Source: Tatumella sp. JGM91 (GTDB taxonomy: Bacteria > Pseudomonadota > Gammaproteobacteria > Enterobacterales > Enterobacteriaceae). Taken from it: a stretch of DNA of 64,000 nucleotides. The notes below the pieces were generated by a model. It was not told the DNA's origin. It worked only from the letters and a program-made list of their open reading frames with translations, and searched no databases. The DNA is taken from the NCBI RefSeq assembly GCF_018257575.1, contig NZ_JAERJP010000014.1, positions 47,849 through 111,848 of the forward strand, in the 5' to 3' direction. Position numbers and translations under genes: made by a program. Each line of letters starts with the position of its first letter. Positions within the stretch are counted from its first letter, which is position 1. Positions 1 to 9,499 of this stretch are shown here, piece by piece.

Positions 1-1250
<1,250 letters not shown>

Positions 1251-1252
1251 TC

Positions 1253-1309
1253 CTGTCGTGCACTCACGGTATTCTGTCGTGTTTCCTGCCGCGGGCCGGG
1301 ACACGACAG
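1253..1309. terminator. Hairpin with repeated arm after the aminotransferase
   Basis: The octamer CTGTCGTG occurs at 1253-1260 and 1274-1281, and its reverse complement CACGACAG at 1302-1309. Either copy can pair with the right arm. The loop of the nearer pair contains a further GC-rich inner pairing. No long U-run follows, so intrinsic termination is uncertain. It lies between the end of the aminotransferase and the convergent YceI gene. Confidence 0.4.
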
Positions 1310-1336
1310 CCTGTTTCATCTCCCCGTTTCCGCTGA

Positions 1337-1894
1337 TTATCCGCCGGTACTGTCAGCATATAACACAATATCGACGCGGATCGGATCACTGACAATTACC
1401 GGATATTGCCCCATAGCAAAAGACCGACGGGAAAGGGTGGTTTGTGCGGATAAACGAATACGCTGTGCAGACACACGGCGTTGCTGAGCAAATAATATCA
1501 GTGACTTACGGACATTTTTGATCTGCAGACTGCCAAATACCCGGTAACGTCCGTCAGGCAGTGCCACCATCCGGTTGCTGCTGAACACTGCTTCAGGGTA
1601 TTTTTCCTGATCAAAAAAAGCAGCACTTTTTAATGCGCGGGTCAGCAGCCAGTTATTGGCGTCCAGTGCAGCAATCGGTAGCCTGGCCTGCAGACGAATT
1701 TGTGAATCCTGCTGTTGATCAAAATTTATCTCTCCCTGAACAGCCGATAAACGGGCATGGTATTCCCGCACCCCAATCATTTGCCAGTATAATTCGAGAT
1801 GGCTGAGCTGCGGATTAATCAGATACTGTCCGGCTACCCCTGCTAACGGGAGACAGGCAACAATCATCACCAGTAATTTTATGGCCGGGGACAT
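1337..1894 (-). CDS. YceI-family protein, membrane-anchored or secreted
   Basis: A 185-residue member of the YceI-like family, a lipocalin-like beta-barrel that binds isoprenoid or amphiphilic ligands in the periplasm. An N-terminal hydrophobic stretch (about residues 5-24) acts as a signal peptide or anchor. The core has the family pattern: an N-terminal Y-x-I-x-P start (YLINPQLSHLEL), a G-E-I-x-F strand (GEINFD), and a C-terminal set of strands ending in a D-x-V-x-L-Y element. Length is typical (about 170-190). It stands alone between the aminotransferase (convergent) and the fused AhpD-like gene (100 bases upstream, same strand), so it could be the last gene of the upstream operon or independent. 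The ligand cannot be deduced. Confidence 0.75.
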   Translation of the reverse strand: MSPAIKLLVMIVACLPLAGVAGQYLINPQLSHLELYWQMIGVREYHARLSAVQGEINFDQQQDSQIRLQARLPIAALDANNWLLTRALKSAAFFDQEKYPEAVFSSNRMVALPDGRYRVFGSLQIKNVRKSLILFAQQRRVSAQRIRLSAQTTLSRRSFAMGQYPVIVSDPIRVDIVLYADSTGG

Positions 1895-1994
1895 ACCTTT
1901 TCCGCCCGATAACTTAACAGACTCCGATGATAAACGCTTCGCGTAGGATTTAACAGCGACAGGCTCCCGGCCTCGGCAGCCTGTTTCCGGGCCG

Positions 1995-3122
1995 CTATCG
2001 GGCCGCTGTCTCAGCGTTTTGTGGCAGAATAAAAGGTTCCCCCAGAGTCAGCATCAGACGATTCGCCCAGGCAAAGAAAGCTGCTGACTGAATCAGATCC
2101 GTTATTTCCAGCACCGGGAGAGAGAGATCACTCAGGGTCCGCAGGTGTGTCGCAGTCAGTTGCGGAGGCGTCAGAGACAGGGCCGCAACCGCCTCAATTT
2201 CGGCCTGCCAGCGCTCTGACTGTCCGGCGGATAACGGGTCTCCCGGCTGAACCTGTAGCAGCAGTGCCACTTCATCACGTTTCTTAGACAACTGGCTGGC
2301 CTTACGGGCATGGACCGAAGCGCAATAAATACAGCCATTCACTTTACTGGTCACCGCTGCCGCCAGCTCACGCTCGGCGCGGGGCAATCCGCCGGGCGTA
2401 TAAAAAATGCCTTTATCGGTTAATGTCCGCTGTTCCAGTACCGGCAGATCACGCCCCAGTAAACGGAAATATGCCGAGTTCTGATGGCCAAAACCTGTCA
2501 GGATCTCCTGCTGTTGCGGAGTAAACTCTGTCAGTGGTTTTGGCGCTAACCAGGGCTCCCAGCCAAGAGTTTTCTGGGTAAACGCGACCGGGGCTGGTTG
2601 CTGTTGTTGTGTCTGCGGGTGAGTATGCCAGCGGCCTGCACACACCGGAGGGTTAGGCTCACCGGCAGAAGGGGCCTGGTGATCTGCCAGTAACCGGAAA
2701 CCGCTGATTAACCGGCTCTGGAAACTGACAAAAGCAATCAGCTGTGCCAGGGTGACAATAGTGTCTGTCTGCCAGCCAGCCTGCTGCAAGTGCTGTATAT
2801 CATCCGGCCCGCACGCCACCGGCTCGAACGTCAGCCGGCGGGCAAAACTCAGGGCCGCCGTCAGCGCGGCAGAAGGCTGCGCCGCCGGGCTCAGGGACGC
2901 ATAATGTTGTTGTAATGCTGTGAGCTGGTGCCAGGCCGCCACTTGTGCCGCAATCAGGGTACGCAGGGCCAGCGGAAAGTCATCACTGCCGCGACTGAAC
3001 AGCGCCTGATAACTGCCCTGTGTATGTTCGGTTGCCTGCTGACGGATTACGCGGCTTTTCGCCAGTTCAGAGCCGGCGCTGATACCCGCTAAATACTGAA
3101 CCACATCATAATTTTCACTCAT
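1995..3122 (-). CDS. Fused two-domain AhpD/CMD-like protein
   Basis: A 375-residue protein of two carboxymuconolactone-decarboxylase/AhpD-like halves. The N-terminal half (about 1-165) resembles the 'CMD domain protein, Avi_7170' group and has no CxxC. The C-terminal half (about 190-375) resembles the 'alkylhydroperoxidase domain protein, Avi_7169' group and carries the redox-active motif GCIYCASVH (Cys-X2-Cys-X3-His). In many bacteria these are two adjacent genes beside the same kind of monooxygenase and transporter; here they are one polypeptide joined by a Gln/Pro-rich linker (about 168-185). It is the last gene of the operon and overlaps the monooxygenase by 4 bases, implying translational coupling. 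A role in peroxide or thiol chemistry linked to the monooxygenase is inference. Confidence 0.75.
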   Translation of the reverse strand: MSENYDVVQYLAGISAGSELAKSRVIRQQATEHTQGSYQALFSRGSDDFPLALRTLIAAQVAAWHQLTALQQHYASLSPAAQPSAALTAALSFARRLTFEPVACGPDDIQHLQQAGWQTDTIVTLAQLIAFVSFQSRLISGFRLLADHQAPSAGEPNPPVCAGRWHTHPQTQQQQPAPVAFTQKTLGWEPWLAPKPLTEFTPQQQEILTGFGHQNSAYFRLLGRDLPVLEQRTLTDKGIFYTPGGLPRAERELAAAVTSKVNGCIYCASVHARKASQLSKKRDEVALLLQVQPGDPLSAGQSERWQAEIEAVAALSLTPPQLTATHLRTLSDLSLPVLEITDLIQSAAFFAWANRLMLTLGEPFILPQNAETAAR

Positions 3123-4144
3123 AGAGACCTCTCCGGTAAAGACTCCGGGGCAGTATTACGCAGCACCGGGGTAATATAACGCGACAGTAATTCCAGCGAA
3201 CGCAGTACATCCCCGTGTTCCGGCTCCACGGAATGAACCTGGAAGGAGATATCCGTGACCCGTGACAGGCAACTGTCACGCAGCAGAGATGCCAGTACAT
3301 CCGGCGGGTCGCCGATATGCGCATCAAACTGCCCGATATAGTCGTCAAGGGTTTCACCCCGCAACTGATGACCCGACTGGCGGTAACCTTCGGCCTGCGC
3401 CGTCAGGCCAGGTAACGCAATCTTACGGGCATACTGCCGGTCATCGGCGACAAACGCGGTACGGGATGCCAGAATCCGCGGTTCAGTTCCGGCAGGCAGA
3501 GCCGCCAGATAGGCATCAATCAGCGGATTTTGCAGTTCATCCAGAGCCAGTCCCGGCTGACCCGCCGGTCGCGGCTGGGTACGGGATAACATCAGCCCGA
3601 GGCCTGCTTTACCGGCTCTTTCCGCGCCTTCTGCGGAGAAAGTGGCAATCCAGAGTTTATCTGTCAGTTGCGGGGCCGCAGGGTACAGGCAATTCGCGGT
3701 CTGCTGTAACGGTGCCCCTCGCAGCCCCTGCTGTAAAACAGCCAGATTCGCGGCAAACGTCTCCGCCCGCTGATCAAAAGTTTGTCCGAAAGGTTCAAAC
3801 GAGCCCGGGGTTCCCCCGGAGCCCAGCCCCAGTTCCAGGCGCCCGCCGGTCAGCAGATCCAGTACCGCGGCATCCTCTGCCACCCGTATCGCATTTTCCA
3901 TCGGCAGGGTGATAATCGCCGTCCCGAGACGGATTTTCCTGGTATGGGCACCGGCATGGGCCAGGAATAATAACGGCGACGGCAGCCCGCCTTCATGCTC
4001 ATGAAAATGGTGCTGGGCGACCCAGGCACTGTCAAAACCCAATGCCTCCGCATGGCAGATCTGTTCTGTTGCCAGCCGGTAACGTTCTCCGGCCGGCGCT
4101 TTTTCCAGTAACCGGGTAAAAAAACCTATCCGTTTTGCGGTCAT
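3119..4144 (-). CDS. FMN-dependent luciferase-like monooxygenase
   Basis: A 341-residue bacterial-luciferase-family flavin monooxygenase, most like the 'putative FMN-dependent luciferase-like monooxygenase, KPN_01858' family. Such enzymes use reduced FMN and O2 supplied by a separate reductase, typically to break C-S or C-N bonds. Family features are the N-terminal GFFTRLLEK strand, the AxxLGFDSAWVAQHHF helix-strand with its double His (about 35-46), the RLELGLGSGG flavin-phosphate segment (about 102-111), and the C-terminal substrate-barrel helices. It overlaps the ABC ATPase upstream and the AhpD-like gene downstream by 4 bases each. There is no flavin reductase in the cluster, so it must borrow one. 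With a Cbl-type regulator next door, a sulfur-containing substrate is the best guess; the exact compound is unknown. Confidence 0.8.
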   Translation of the reverse strand: MTAKRIGFFTRLLEKAPAGERYRLATEQICHAEALGFDSAWVAQHHFHEHEGGLPSPLLFLAHAGAHTRKIRLGTAIITLPMENAIRVAEDAAVLDLLTGGRLELGLGSGGTPGSFEPFGQTFDQRAETFAANLAVLQQGLRGAPLQQTANCLYPAAPQLTDKLWIATFSAEGAERAGKAGLGLMLSRTQPRPAGQPGLALDELQNPLIDAYLAALPAGTEPRILASRTAFVADDRQYARKIALPGLTAQAEGYRQSGHQLRGETLDDYIGQFDAHIGDPPDVLASLLRDSCLSRVTDISFQVHSVEPEHGDVLRSLELLSRYITPVLRNTAPESLPERSL

Positions 4145-5766
4145 ATATGCACCTCCTGCGCTGGCGTAAATGAGGGTATCGCAGTAATCAGCTGCCGGGT
4201 GTATTCGTTCTGTGGCGCAGAAAACAGCTGTTCGGTACTGCCATGTTCTACCAGCTGACCGTTACGTAATACGGAGACCTGATGAGCAATACGGCGTACC
4301 ACCTGTAAATCATGGGTAATAAATAAATACGTCAGTGACAGCTTTTGCTGTAATTCCCTGAGTAATGTCAGGATCTGCGACTGCACCGTAACATCCAGCG
4401 CCGAGGTTGCCTCATCCAGTACCAGAATTTCCGGCCGGAGGATCAATGCACGGGCAATCGCCACCCGCTGCCGCTGTCCTCCGGATAACTGATGCGCCCG
4501 CCGTGATAACAGGGACGGATCTAAGGCTACCTGAGCCGCAGCGGTTTCCACCTGTTGCTGACGCTGCTGTCGTGTCAGATTATGAAAATTGAGTAACGGC
4601 TCTTCAATCACCGAGAACAGGGTCTGACGCGGGTCAAGAGATGAAAAAGGGTTCTGATACACGAACTGGATTTTCTGTCGTAACTGCCGCCAGCCCTGGC
4701 GGGATAAGCTGGCGACACTCTGTCCGCTGATTTCGATACTGCCACTGTCTGCCTGTTCAAATCCCAGCAGAATACGGGCCAGAGTGGTTTTTCCGGAACC
4801 TGACTCGCCGACCAGTGCATGGGTCGTGCCCCGCAGTACTGTCAGAGAAATATCCTGCAACGCCTGCATCTGCTGGCGATGATTAAGAGAAAATCGCTTA
4901 CGGACTGCCTGCATACGGATTACCGCAGGGCTGTCAGGCTCCGCCACCGGCAGCGGGACAGTCGTATAGTTTTGTCGTACATCAGCCAGTAATTGTGCAG
5001 TATAAGGGTGCTGTGGCTGACGGATCACCTGCGCTGTAGTGCCCTGTTCCAGTAACCGCCCTTCTCGGAATACCGCCAGCCGGTCTGCATGTTCACTGGC
5101 CAGGGCCAGATCATGGGTAACGAACAGTACCGCAGTCCCGTAGTCATGTCGCAATTCATCAATCAGCGTCATGATATGTTTTTGTACCGTAACATCCAGT
5201 GCGCTGGTGGGTTCATCGGCAATGATCAATGCCGGTTTTAAAGCAATGGCAATAGCAATTAATACCCGTTGTTTCATGCCCCCGGACAGCTGATGCGGAT
5301 ACTGAAGAATTCGCTGTTGCGGATGACTCAGTCCGACCCGTTGGAACAGTTCTGTCACACGCTGCCGGCGCTGGCGACGTGACAGGCGATCCCCGCCCAG
5401 CAACAGCACTTCTCCCACCTGCTCACCCAGCGTTTTTAACGGGTTAAGGGAGTCAGCCGGATCCTGCGGGATCAGTGAAATCTGCGATCCCCGCAAACTG
5501 TCCAGCCTGGCGGAAGACCACTGGCTGATATCTTCGCCATTAAACCGGATATGGCCTGCGCTGCGGCGGCCATTTTCCGCTAACAAACCGATAACCGCCT
5601 GAGCGGTGGTCGTTTTTCCTGACCCGGATTCACCCACCACTGCCAGCATTTCACCGGCATTCAGAGTCAGGCTGATACTATGGACGGTCTCCCGCCACGG
5701 GTCAGCGGAATGATAAGCAATACTCAGCTCTTCCAGTTGTAACACCGGCAATCTCTGAAGGGTCAT
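4141..5766 (-). CDS. Peptide-type ABC transporter, ATP-binding protein with two fused ABC domains
   Basis: A 541-residue ATPase with two complete nucleotide-binding domains in one chain, as in the GsiA/YejF/DdpDF-fused class of the dipeptide/oligopeptide/nickel transporter family. The first domain has Walker A GESGSGKTT at about 45-53, signature LSGGMKQR and Walker B LIIADEP; the second repeats GESGSGKTT near residue 320, signature LSGGQRQR and Walker B LVLDEATSALD. Each half ends with the short family-typical tail after the H-loop. It energises the two permeases encoded immediately upstream (4-base overlap) and overlaps the monooxygenase gene downstream. Both sites look catalytically intact. 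Confidence 0.9.
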   Translation of the reverse strand: MTLQRLPVLQLEELSIAYHSADPWRETVHSISLTLNAGEMLAVVGESGSGKTTTAQAVIGLLAENGRRSAGHIRFNGEDISQWSSARLDSLRGSQISLIPQDPADSLNPLKTLGEQVGEVLLLGGDRLSRRQRRQRVTELFQRVGLSHPQQRILQYPHQLSGGMKQRVLIAIAIALKPALIIADEPTSALDVTVQKHIMTLIDELRHDYGTAVLFVTHDLALASEHADRLAVFREGRLLEQGTTAQVIRQPQHPYTAQLLADVRQNYTTVPLPVAEPDSPAVIRMQAVRKRFSLNHRQQMQALQDISLTVLRGTTHALVGESGSGKTTLARILLGFEQADSGSIEISGQSVASLSRQGWRQLRQKIQFVYQNPFSSLDPRQTLFSVIEEPLLNFHNLTRQQRQQQVETAAAQVALDPSLLSRRAHQLSGGQRQRVAIARALILRPEILVLDEATSALDVTVQSQILTLLRELQQKLSLTYLFITHDLQVVRRIAHQVSVLRNGQLVEHGSTEQLFSAPQNEYTRQLITAIPSFTPAQEVHI

Positions 5767-6608
5767 GAGACTTCTCCTGAAAAATAGCGGCTGATGCGGT
5801 TAGCTGCCAGCACCACCACAATAACCACCCCGCCCGGGAAAGCAGCCAGCCACCAGGCCGTTGCCAGATAATTACGCCCTTCGGCAATCAATAATCCCCA
5901 TTCCGGTACCGGTGGCGGGCTGCCAAATCCCAGAAAACTCAGGGTTGAGAGTGCCAGAATAGCCTGACCAAACTGTAAGGCGGAAAACGCCAGCAGCGTG
6001 GGTAAGGCATTTGGCAGGACATGTCGCAGAAAGACCGATAAAAAGTGCCCGCCGCTGCCAAATGCCGCCTCGATATAATCCTGATGACGGATACGTAATA
6101 CCTCGGTGCGCGACAGACGGGCAAAATTTGCCACCGAAGCACAGCCCACGGCCAGCGCCGCATGCAGAGTTCCGGCTCCCAGCAGGATAATAATGCTCAG
6201 CGACAATAACAGTGCCGGTATTGATAGCAGTACATCCACCAGCCGCATAACCAGGTTGTCTATCCTTAAACGACTGAAACCCGCCAGCATGCCGACAGCG
6301 CCGCCCGCCACCAGCCCGACAGCAACCGCCGCAGTCGCAGCCGATAATGACCAGCGGGTGCCATAAATAATCCGGCTTAACAGGTCACGCCCCAGCTGAT
6401 CGGTACCCAGCCAGTGATGACTGTCGGGAGGGGTCAGCTGGATACCGGCAATACCATCATAGGGGTTGTAGCGGGTAAACCACTGGGGAAACAGGGCAGC
6501 CAGTATTGCCAGTACAATCACAGTGGTGGCCAGCAGTAATCCCGGTTTGAGATCAGGACGCCGCCGGGGGCTATGGGCAGAAACGCTTAACAGACTGGTC
6601 ATACTCAT
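5763..6608 (-). CDS. Peptide-type ABC transporter, inner-membrane permease (DppC/OppC class)
   Basis: A 281-residue permease of the OppC/DppC type. The N-terminal segment (about 22-45) is the first membrane helix, followed by the family signature HWLGTDQLGRD before the transmembrane core and the EAA loop (EAAFGSGGHFLSVFLRH) that contacts the ATPase. Five or six membrane helices are visible by hydrophobicity. It overlaps the OppB-type permease by 4 bases and the ATPase gene by 4 bases, so it is part of one tightly coupled operon. The solute is unknown; this transporter class handles peptides, opines, nickel-chelates and other small ligands. Confidence 0.88.
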   Translation of the reverse strand: MSMTSLLSVSAHSPRRRPDLKPGLLLATTVIVLAILAALFPQWFTRYNPYDGIAGIQLTPPDSHHWLGTDQLGRDLLSRIIYGTRWSLSAATAAVAVGLVAGGAVGMLAGFSRLRIDNLVMRLVDVLLSIPALLLSLSIIILLGAGTLHAALAVGCASVANFARLSRTEVLRIRHQDYIEAAFGSGGHFLSVFLRHVLPNALPTLLAFSALQFGQAILALSTLSFLGFGSPPPVPEWGLLIAEGRNYLATAWWLAAFPGGVVIVVVLAANRISRYFSGEVS

Positions 6609-7549
6609 AGTTTCCTCCCCGACAGACTATTCAGGCGCGGATCGAGTAACGGAGTCAGCAGATCTGCCAACAGATTACTCACCACATAGGACAGCGCTGA
6701 TATCATCACTATGGCTTGTAATACATTTTCGTCTCTGGCGTTGACTGCCTGCCAGGTCACCTGTCCCAGCCCGTTCAGCCCGAAAACCGTTTCAGTGACC
6801 AGTGCTCCGGCAATCAGCTCACCGAGCAGCAGACCGGCCACCGTCAGCAGTGGCAGGCTGGCGTTCCGCAGAATATGGCGAAACAGCACCCGACGCTGGC
6901 TGGCTCCGCGGGCGCGGGCAGCGGCGACAAAAGGCCGGGTACGTACCTGATCAATACTGCGCATAAAAATCTGTGCCAGCGGCGCGGCAATCGGGACCGC
7001 CAGGGTGATCACCGGCAGGATCATTCCGCCGATCGGCGATGGATTGATCACTGAGACCCAGTTCAGTTGAAAAGAGAAGATCTGGATCAATACGATCCCC
7101 AGCCAGAATACAGGCAGAGAAACCAGTAATGACGGTAGTGAAAGCAGTATATTACGCAGCCAGTTCAGCCCCGGTAACCAGGCGAGGATCGCCAGCCCGG
7201 GGCCTGCCACCAGCGCCAGCAGAAAACCGGGGATCACCAGTTTCAGGGTCTGTGGCAGGTTAGTCGCCAGCACCTGGCTGACCGGCACCCCCAGCTGGAC
7301 CGAATAGCCCAGATTACCATGTAGTATCGCCAGTAAAGCCGAAATATACTGCTGCCAGCCGGGTACCCCCTCACCGTATAACTTACGCATCTGAGCAATC
7401 TGTTCCGCACTCAAACCCAGCGAAGGATCAAGGAATTTGATCATAATCGCGTCGCCGGGCAGTAGCTGCAGCAGAATAAAAGACAGTGTCCACGCCGCCC
7501 ATAACACCAGAACGCCCTGTAACAACCGTTGCAGTAAATAGCGTGCCAT
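6605..7549 (-). CDS. Peptide-type ABC transporter, inner-membrane permease (DppB/OppB class)
   Basis: A 314-residue permease of the OppB/DppB type. The start MARYLLQRLLQGVLVLW gives the usual first helix, followed by a periplasmic loop with the family pattern GDAIMIKFLDP, and the EAA motif (AAARARGASQRRVLFRHILRNA) in the C-terminal half. About six hydrophobic segments are present and the length is normal. It starts 15 bases after the binding-protein gene and overlaps the second permease by 4 bases. It forms the translocation pore together with the OppC-type permease. Confidence 0.88.
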   Translation of the reverse strand: MARYLLQRLLQGVLVLWAAWTLSFILLQLLPGDAIMIKFLDPSLGLSAEQIAQMRKLYGEGVPGWQQYISALLAILHGNLGYSVQLGVPVSQVLATNLPQTLKLVIPGFLLALVAGPGLAILAWLPGLNWLRNILLSLPSLLVSLPVFWLGIVLIQIFSFQLNWVSVINPSPIGGMILPVITLAVPIAAPLAQIFMRSIDQVRTRPFVAAARARGASQRRVLFRHILRNASLPLLTVAGLLLGELIAGALVTETVFGLNGLGQVTWQAVNARDENVLQAIVMISALSYVVSNLLADLLTPLLDPRLNSLSGRKL

Positions 7550-7564
7550 TATCCGGTCTCCCGC

Positions 7565-9196
7565 TTATTTCTTAGCCAGCCAGGCATCGTAAAATGACGG
7601 ACGTCCGACGGCTTCAAAACTGATCCCTTTCAGCCATTTAGCCCCGGCAAATACCTGCGGTTCTTCAAAGACAGGGATTACATAAGCCTGTTCCAGCAGA
7701 TAACGCTGAGCCTCGCCGGTCAGTTTCAGACGCTGAGCGTTATCCGTTTCCTGCGAGATCTTCAGTAACAGCTGATCGAGTTTGTCATCACGGAAATGTT
7801 TAACCTTATCGCTGAGACCACCTTTTTGCAGCAGTGCATCACGGTTTGTCGGATAAAACATACTTTTAATCACATCAGGATCCGCCCGGCCGACCTCAGA
7901 AACGGTCAGCGGTGCTTTCAGCGGGTCGAGGTTATTCAGTACCGTTGTCCCTGCATCAGCCGGACGCACATTCAGTACCACGCCGATTTCACGCCACTGG
8001 CGGGCAATCAGCTGCAGGACTTCCTTGTTCTGGGGTTGAGGCAGAGAAACGTAAACACTCAGTGATAACGGTATTCCCTGCTTCTGACGGATACCATTGC
8101 TGCCGGGCAGCCAGCCGGCTTCATCCAGTAATTTCTTCGCCTGTTGAGGATCACTGGTCAGCAGGTTTTTTAACGGTATATACCCCGGGGCGGTCGATGC
8201 CAGTACCGAGGTTGCGGCCGGATAGTTGTCAGAAAACAGGGTTTCCACAATTTGCTGGCGGTTTGTTGCCAGGGAAAGTGCTTTGCGTACACGAATATCA
8301 GAGACCCGCGGGTTATCCGGACGGAAACTCAGGCTGTCATTGACACCACGGGTGGCTTCGGCATAGACCGGCAGATGCTGTGCTGTAACCCGTTTCTCAT
8401 CATAAGCCTGTATCTGACGGATAAAGTCAGCCTGTCCGGCCAGCAGTGCACCGATGCGGACACCATCTTCCGGCGTCACAATCAATTTAATCCCGTCGAG
8501 ATAAGCCGGTCCCTGATGCGGATCATTACTCGGTCCCCAGTGATAATCCGGACGGGCCACCAGATCCAGTTCATGACCCAGGGTTTCTGATTTCACCACA
8601 AAAGGCCCGGAACCGATAATATTGCGTGCATCACCCAGCTGATCGAAATTTTTATCTAATGTGGATAATGACACCAGACCGGAACCTATGGTCGATGTCC
8701 CTTGTAAAAACCCTGGTGAAGGCTTTTTAAAATAGAATTTTACGGTCAGCGGATCAATAACCTGGCTATGATCGTAATTATTAATCACTTCTGAGACCGG
8801 AAAATGTTTTTCTCTATTTCCCAGACCATAAGTATCAAAATTTTTCGCAACCGCTGCGGCATCCAGCGGAGTACCATCAGAAAAAGTGACTCCCGGACGT
8901 AATTTAAATGTCCATTCCGTCTTTTGCGGATTACTGCTCCAGCTTTCGGCAATCCAGGGTTCAATGGCCAGTGTTTTAGGATTCTGCCAGGTCAGTTTAT
9001 CGGTTAACTGGTTGAGGATACCGCCATTAGGGTAAAAGCCGCCCGCCGGAGGATACAGGTTAGTGTGTGCCTGCTGTTCCAGATAAATTAACGTTCCCCC
9101 GTGCTGTGGATTATCTGCTGACCAGGCAGGCAGGGATGCCACCAACAGCGATACCAGTATCTGTTTTTTAAATCCTGCGACGCGCCATCTTTTCAT
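7565..9196 (-). CDS. Periplasmic solute-binding protein of the peptide-type ABC transporter
   Basis: Extracellular solute-binding protein family 5 (543 residues from the chosen start), most like the TIGR04028/KPN_01854 group that accompanies the KPN_01858 monooxygenase. The frame is open to 9247, but the ATG at 9196 has a clear AGAGG ribosome-binding site six bases upstream and opens a good signal peptide (basic MKRWRVAGFKK, hydrophobic core, cleavage near AWSA-DNP). Family marks include the GGTLIYLEQ strand near the mature N-terminus, the WTFKLRPGVTFSDG signature (about 100-113) and a C-terminal GISFEAVGRPSFYDAW segment. It is the first gene of the operon, divergent from the Cbl-like regulator 303 bases away. 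Ligand unknown; context points to an organosulfur compound or modified peptide. Confidence 0.85.
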   Translation of the reverse strand: MKRWRVAGFKKQILVSLLVASLPAWSADNPQHGGTLIYLEQQAHTNLYPPAGGFYPNGGILNQLTDKLTWQNPKTLAIEPWIAESWSSNPQKTEWTFKLRPGVTFSDGTPLDAAAVAKNFDTYGLGNREKHFPVSEVINNYDHSQVIDPLTVKFYFKKPSPGFLQGTSTIGSGLVSLSTLDKNFDQLGDARNIIGSGPFVVKSETLGHELDLVARPDYHWGPSNDPHQGPAYLDGIKLIVTPEDGVRIGALLAGQADFIRQIQAYDEKRVTAQHLPVYAEATRGVNDSLSFRPDNPRVSDIRVRKALSLATNRQQIVETLFSDNYPAATSVLASTAPGYIPLKNLLTSDPQQAKKLLDEAGWLPGSNGIRQKQGIPLSLSVYVSLPQPQNKEVLQLIARQWREIGVVLNVRPADAGTTVLNNLDPLKAPLTVSEVGRADPDVIKSMFYPTNRDALLQKGGLSDKVKHFRDDKLDQLLLKISQETDNAQRLKLTGEAQRYLLEQAYVIPVFEEPQVFAGAKWLKGISFEAVGRPSFYDAWLAKK

Positions 9197-9499
9197 CCAC
9201 TGCCTCTTTATTATTGTACTCAGACCGTTATTCATAATAAGAGCCACTGTTTTCAGAATTGAAATAACAAAAATGGCATAGCTTGTGTGAAAAAAAACTA
9301 TCCGGAAGTCATACTTTTCCGGCCATACGTTGTGCCTTTCTGCCCGCCGGTTGTTAGGGGATTGCAGATGTAAGCCTGTCAGGATGTGGATATATCCGCT
9401 GTATATACCGTTCAGGAATATATGCGAAGTTTTAATTATTTACCCCGCTAAATAATTTTTTTTATTTTAACGGGGCAACTCTTAAAAAAAGTGAATATC
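9197..9499. promoter_or_regulatory. Divergent promoter region between binding-protein gene and Cbl-like regulator
   Basis: A 303-base AT-rich spacer between two divergently transcribed genes. It should hold the promoters of the transporter/monooxygenase operon and of the LysR-type regulator. LysR regulators usually bind such intergenic regions, but CysB-family sites are too degenerate to place by eye and I do not assign one. Confidence 0.5.

Noticed and set aside
3262..3912. Plus-strand 216-codon open frame inside the monooxygenase gene
   Set aside because: Shadow of the minus-strand gene, with Arg/Pro/Gln-rich random composition.
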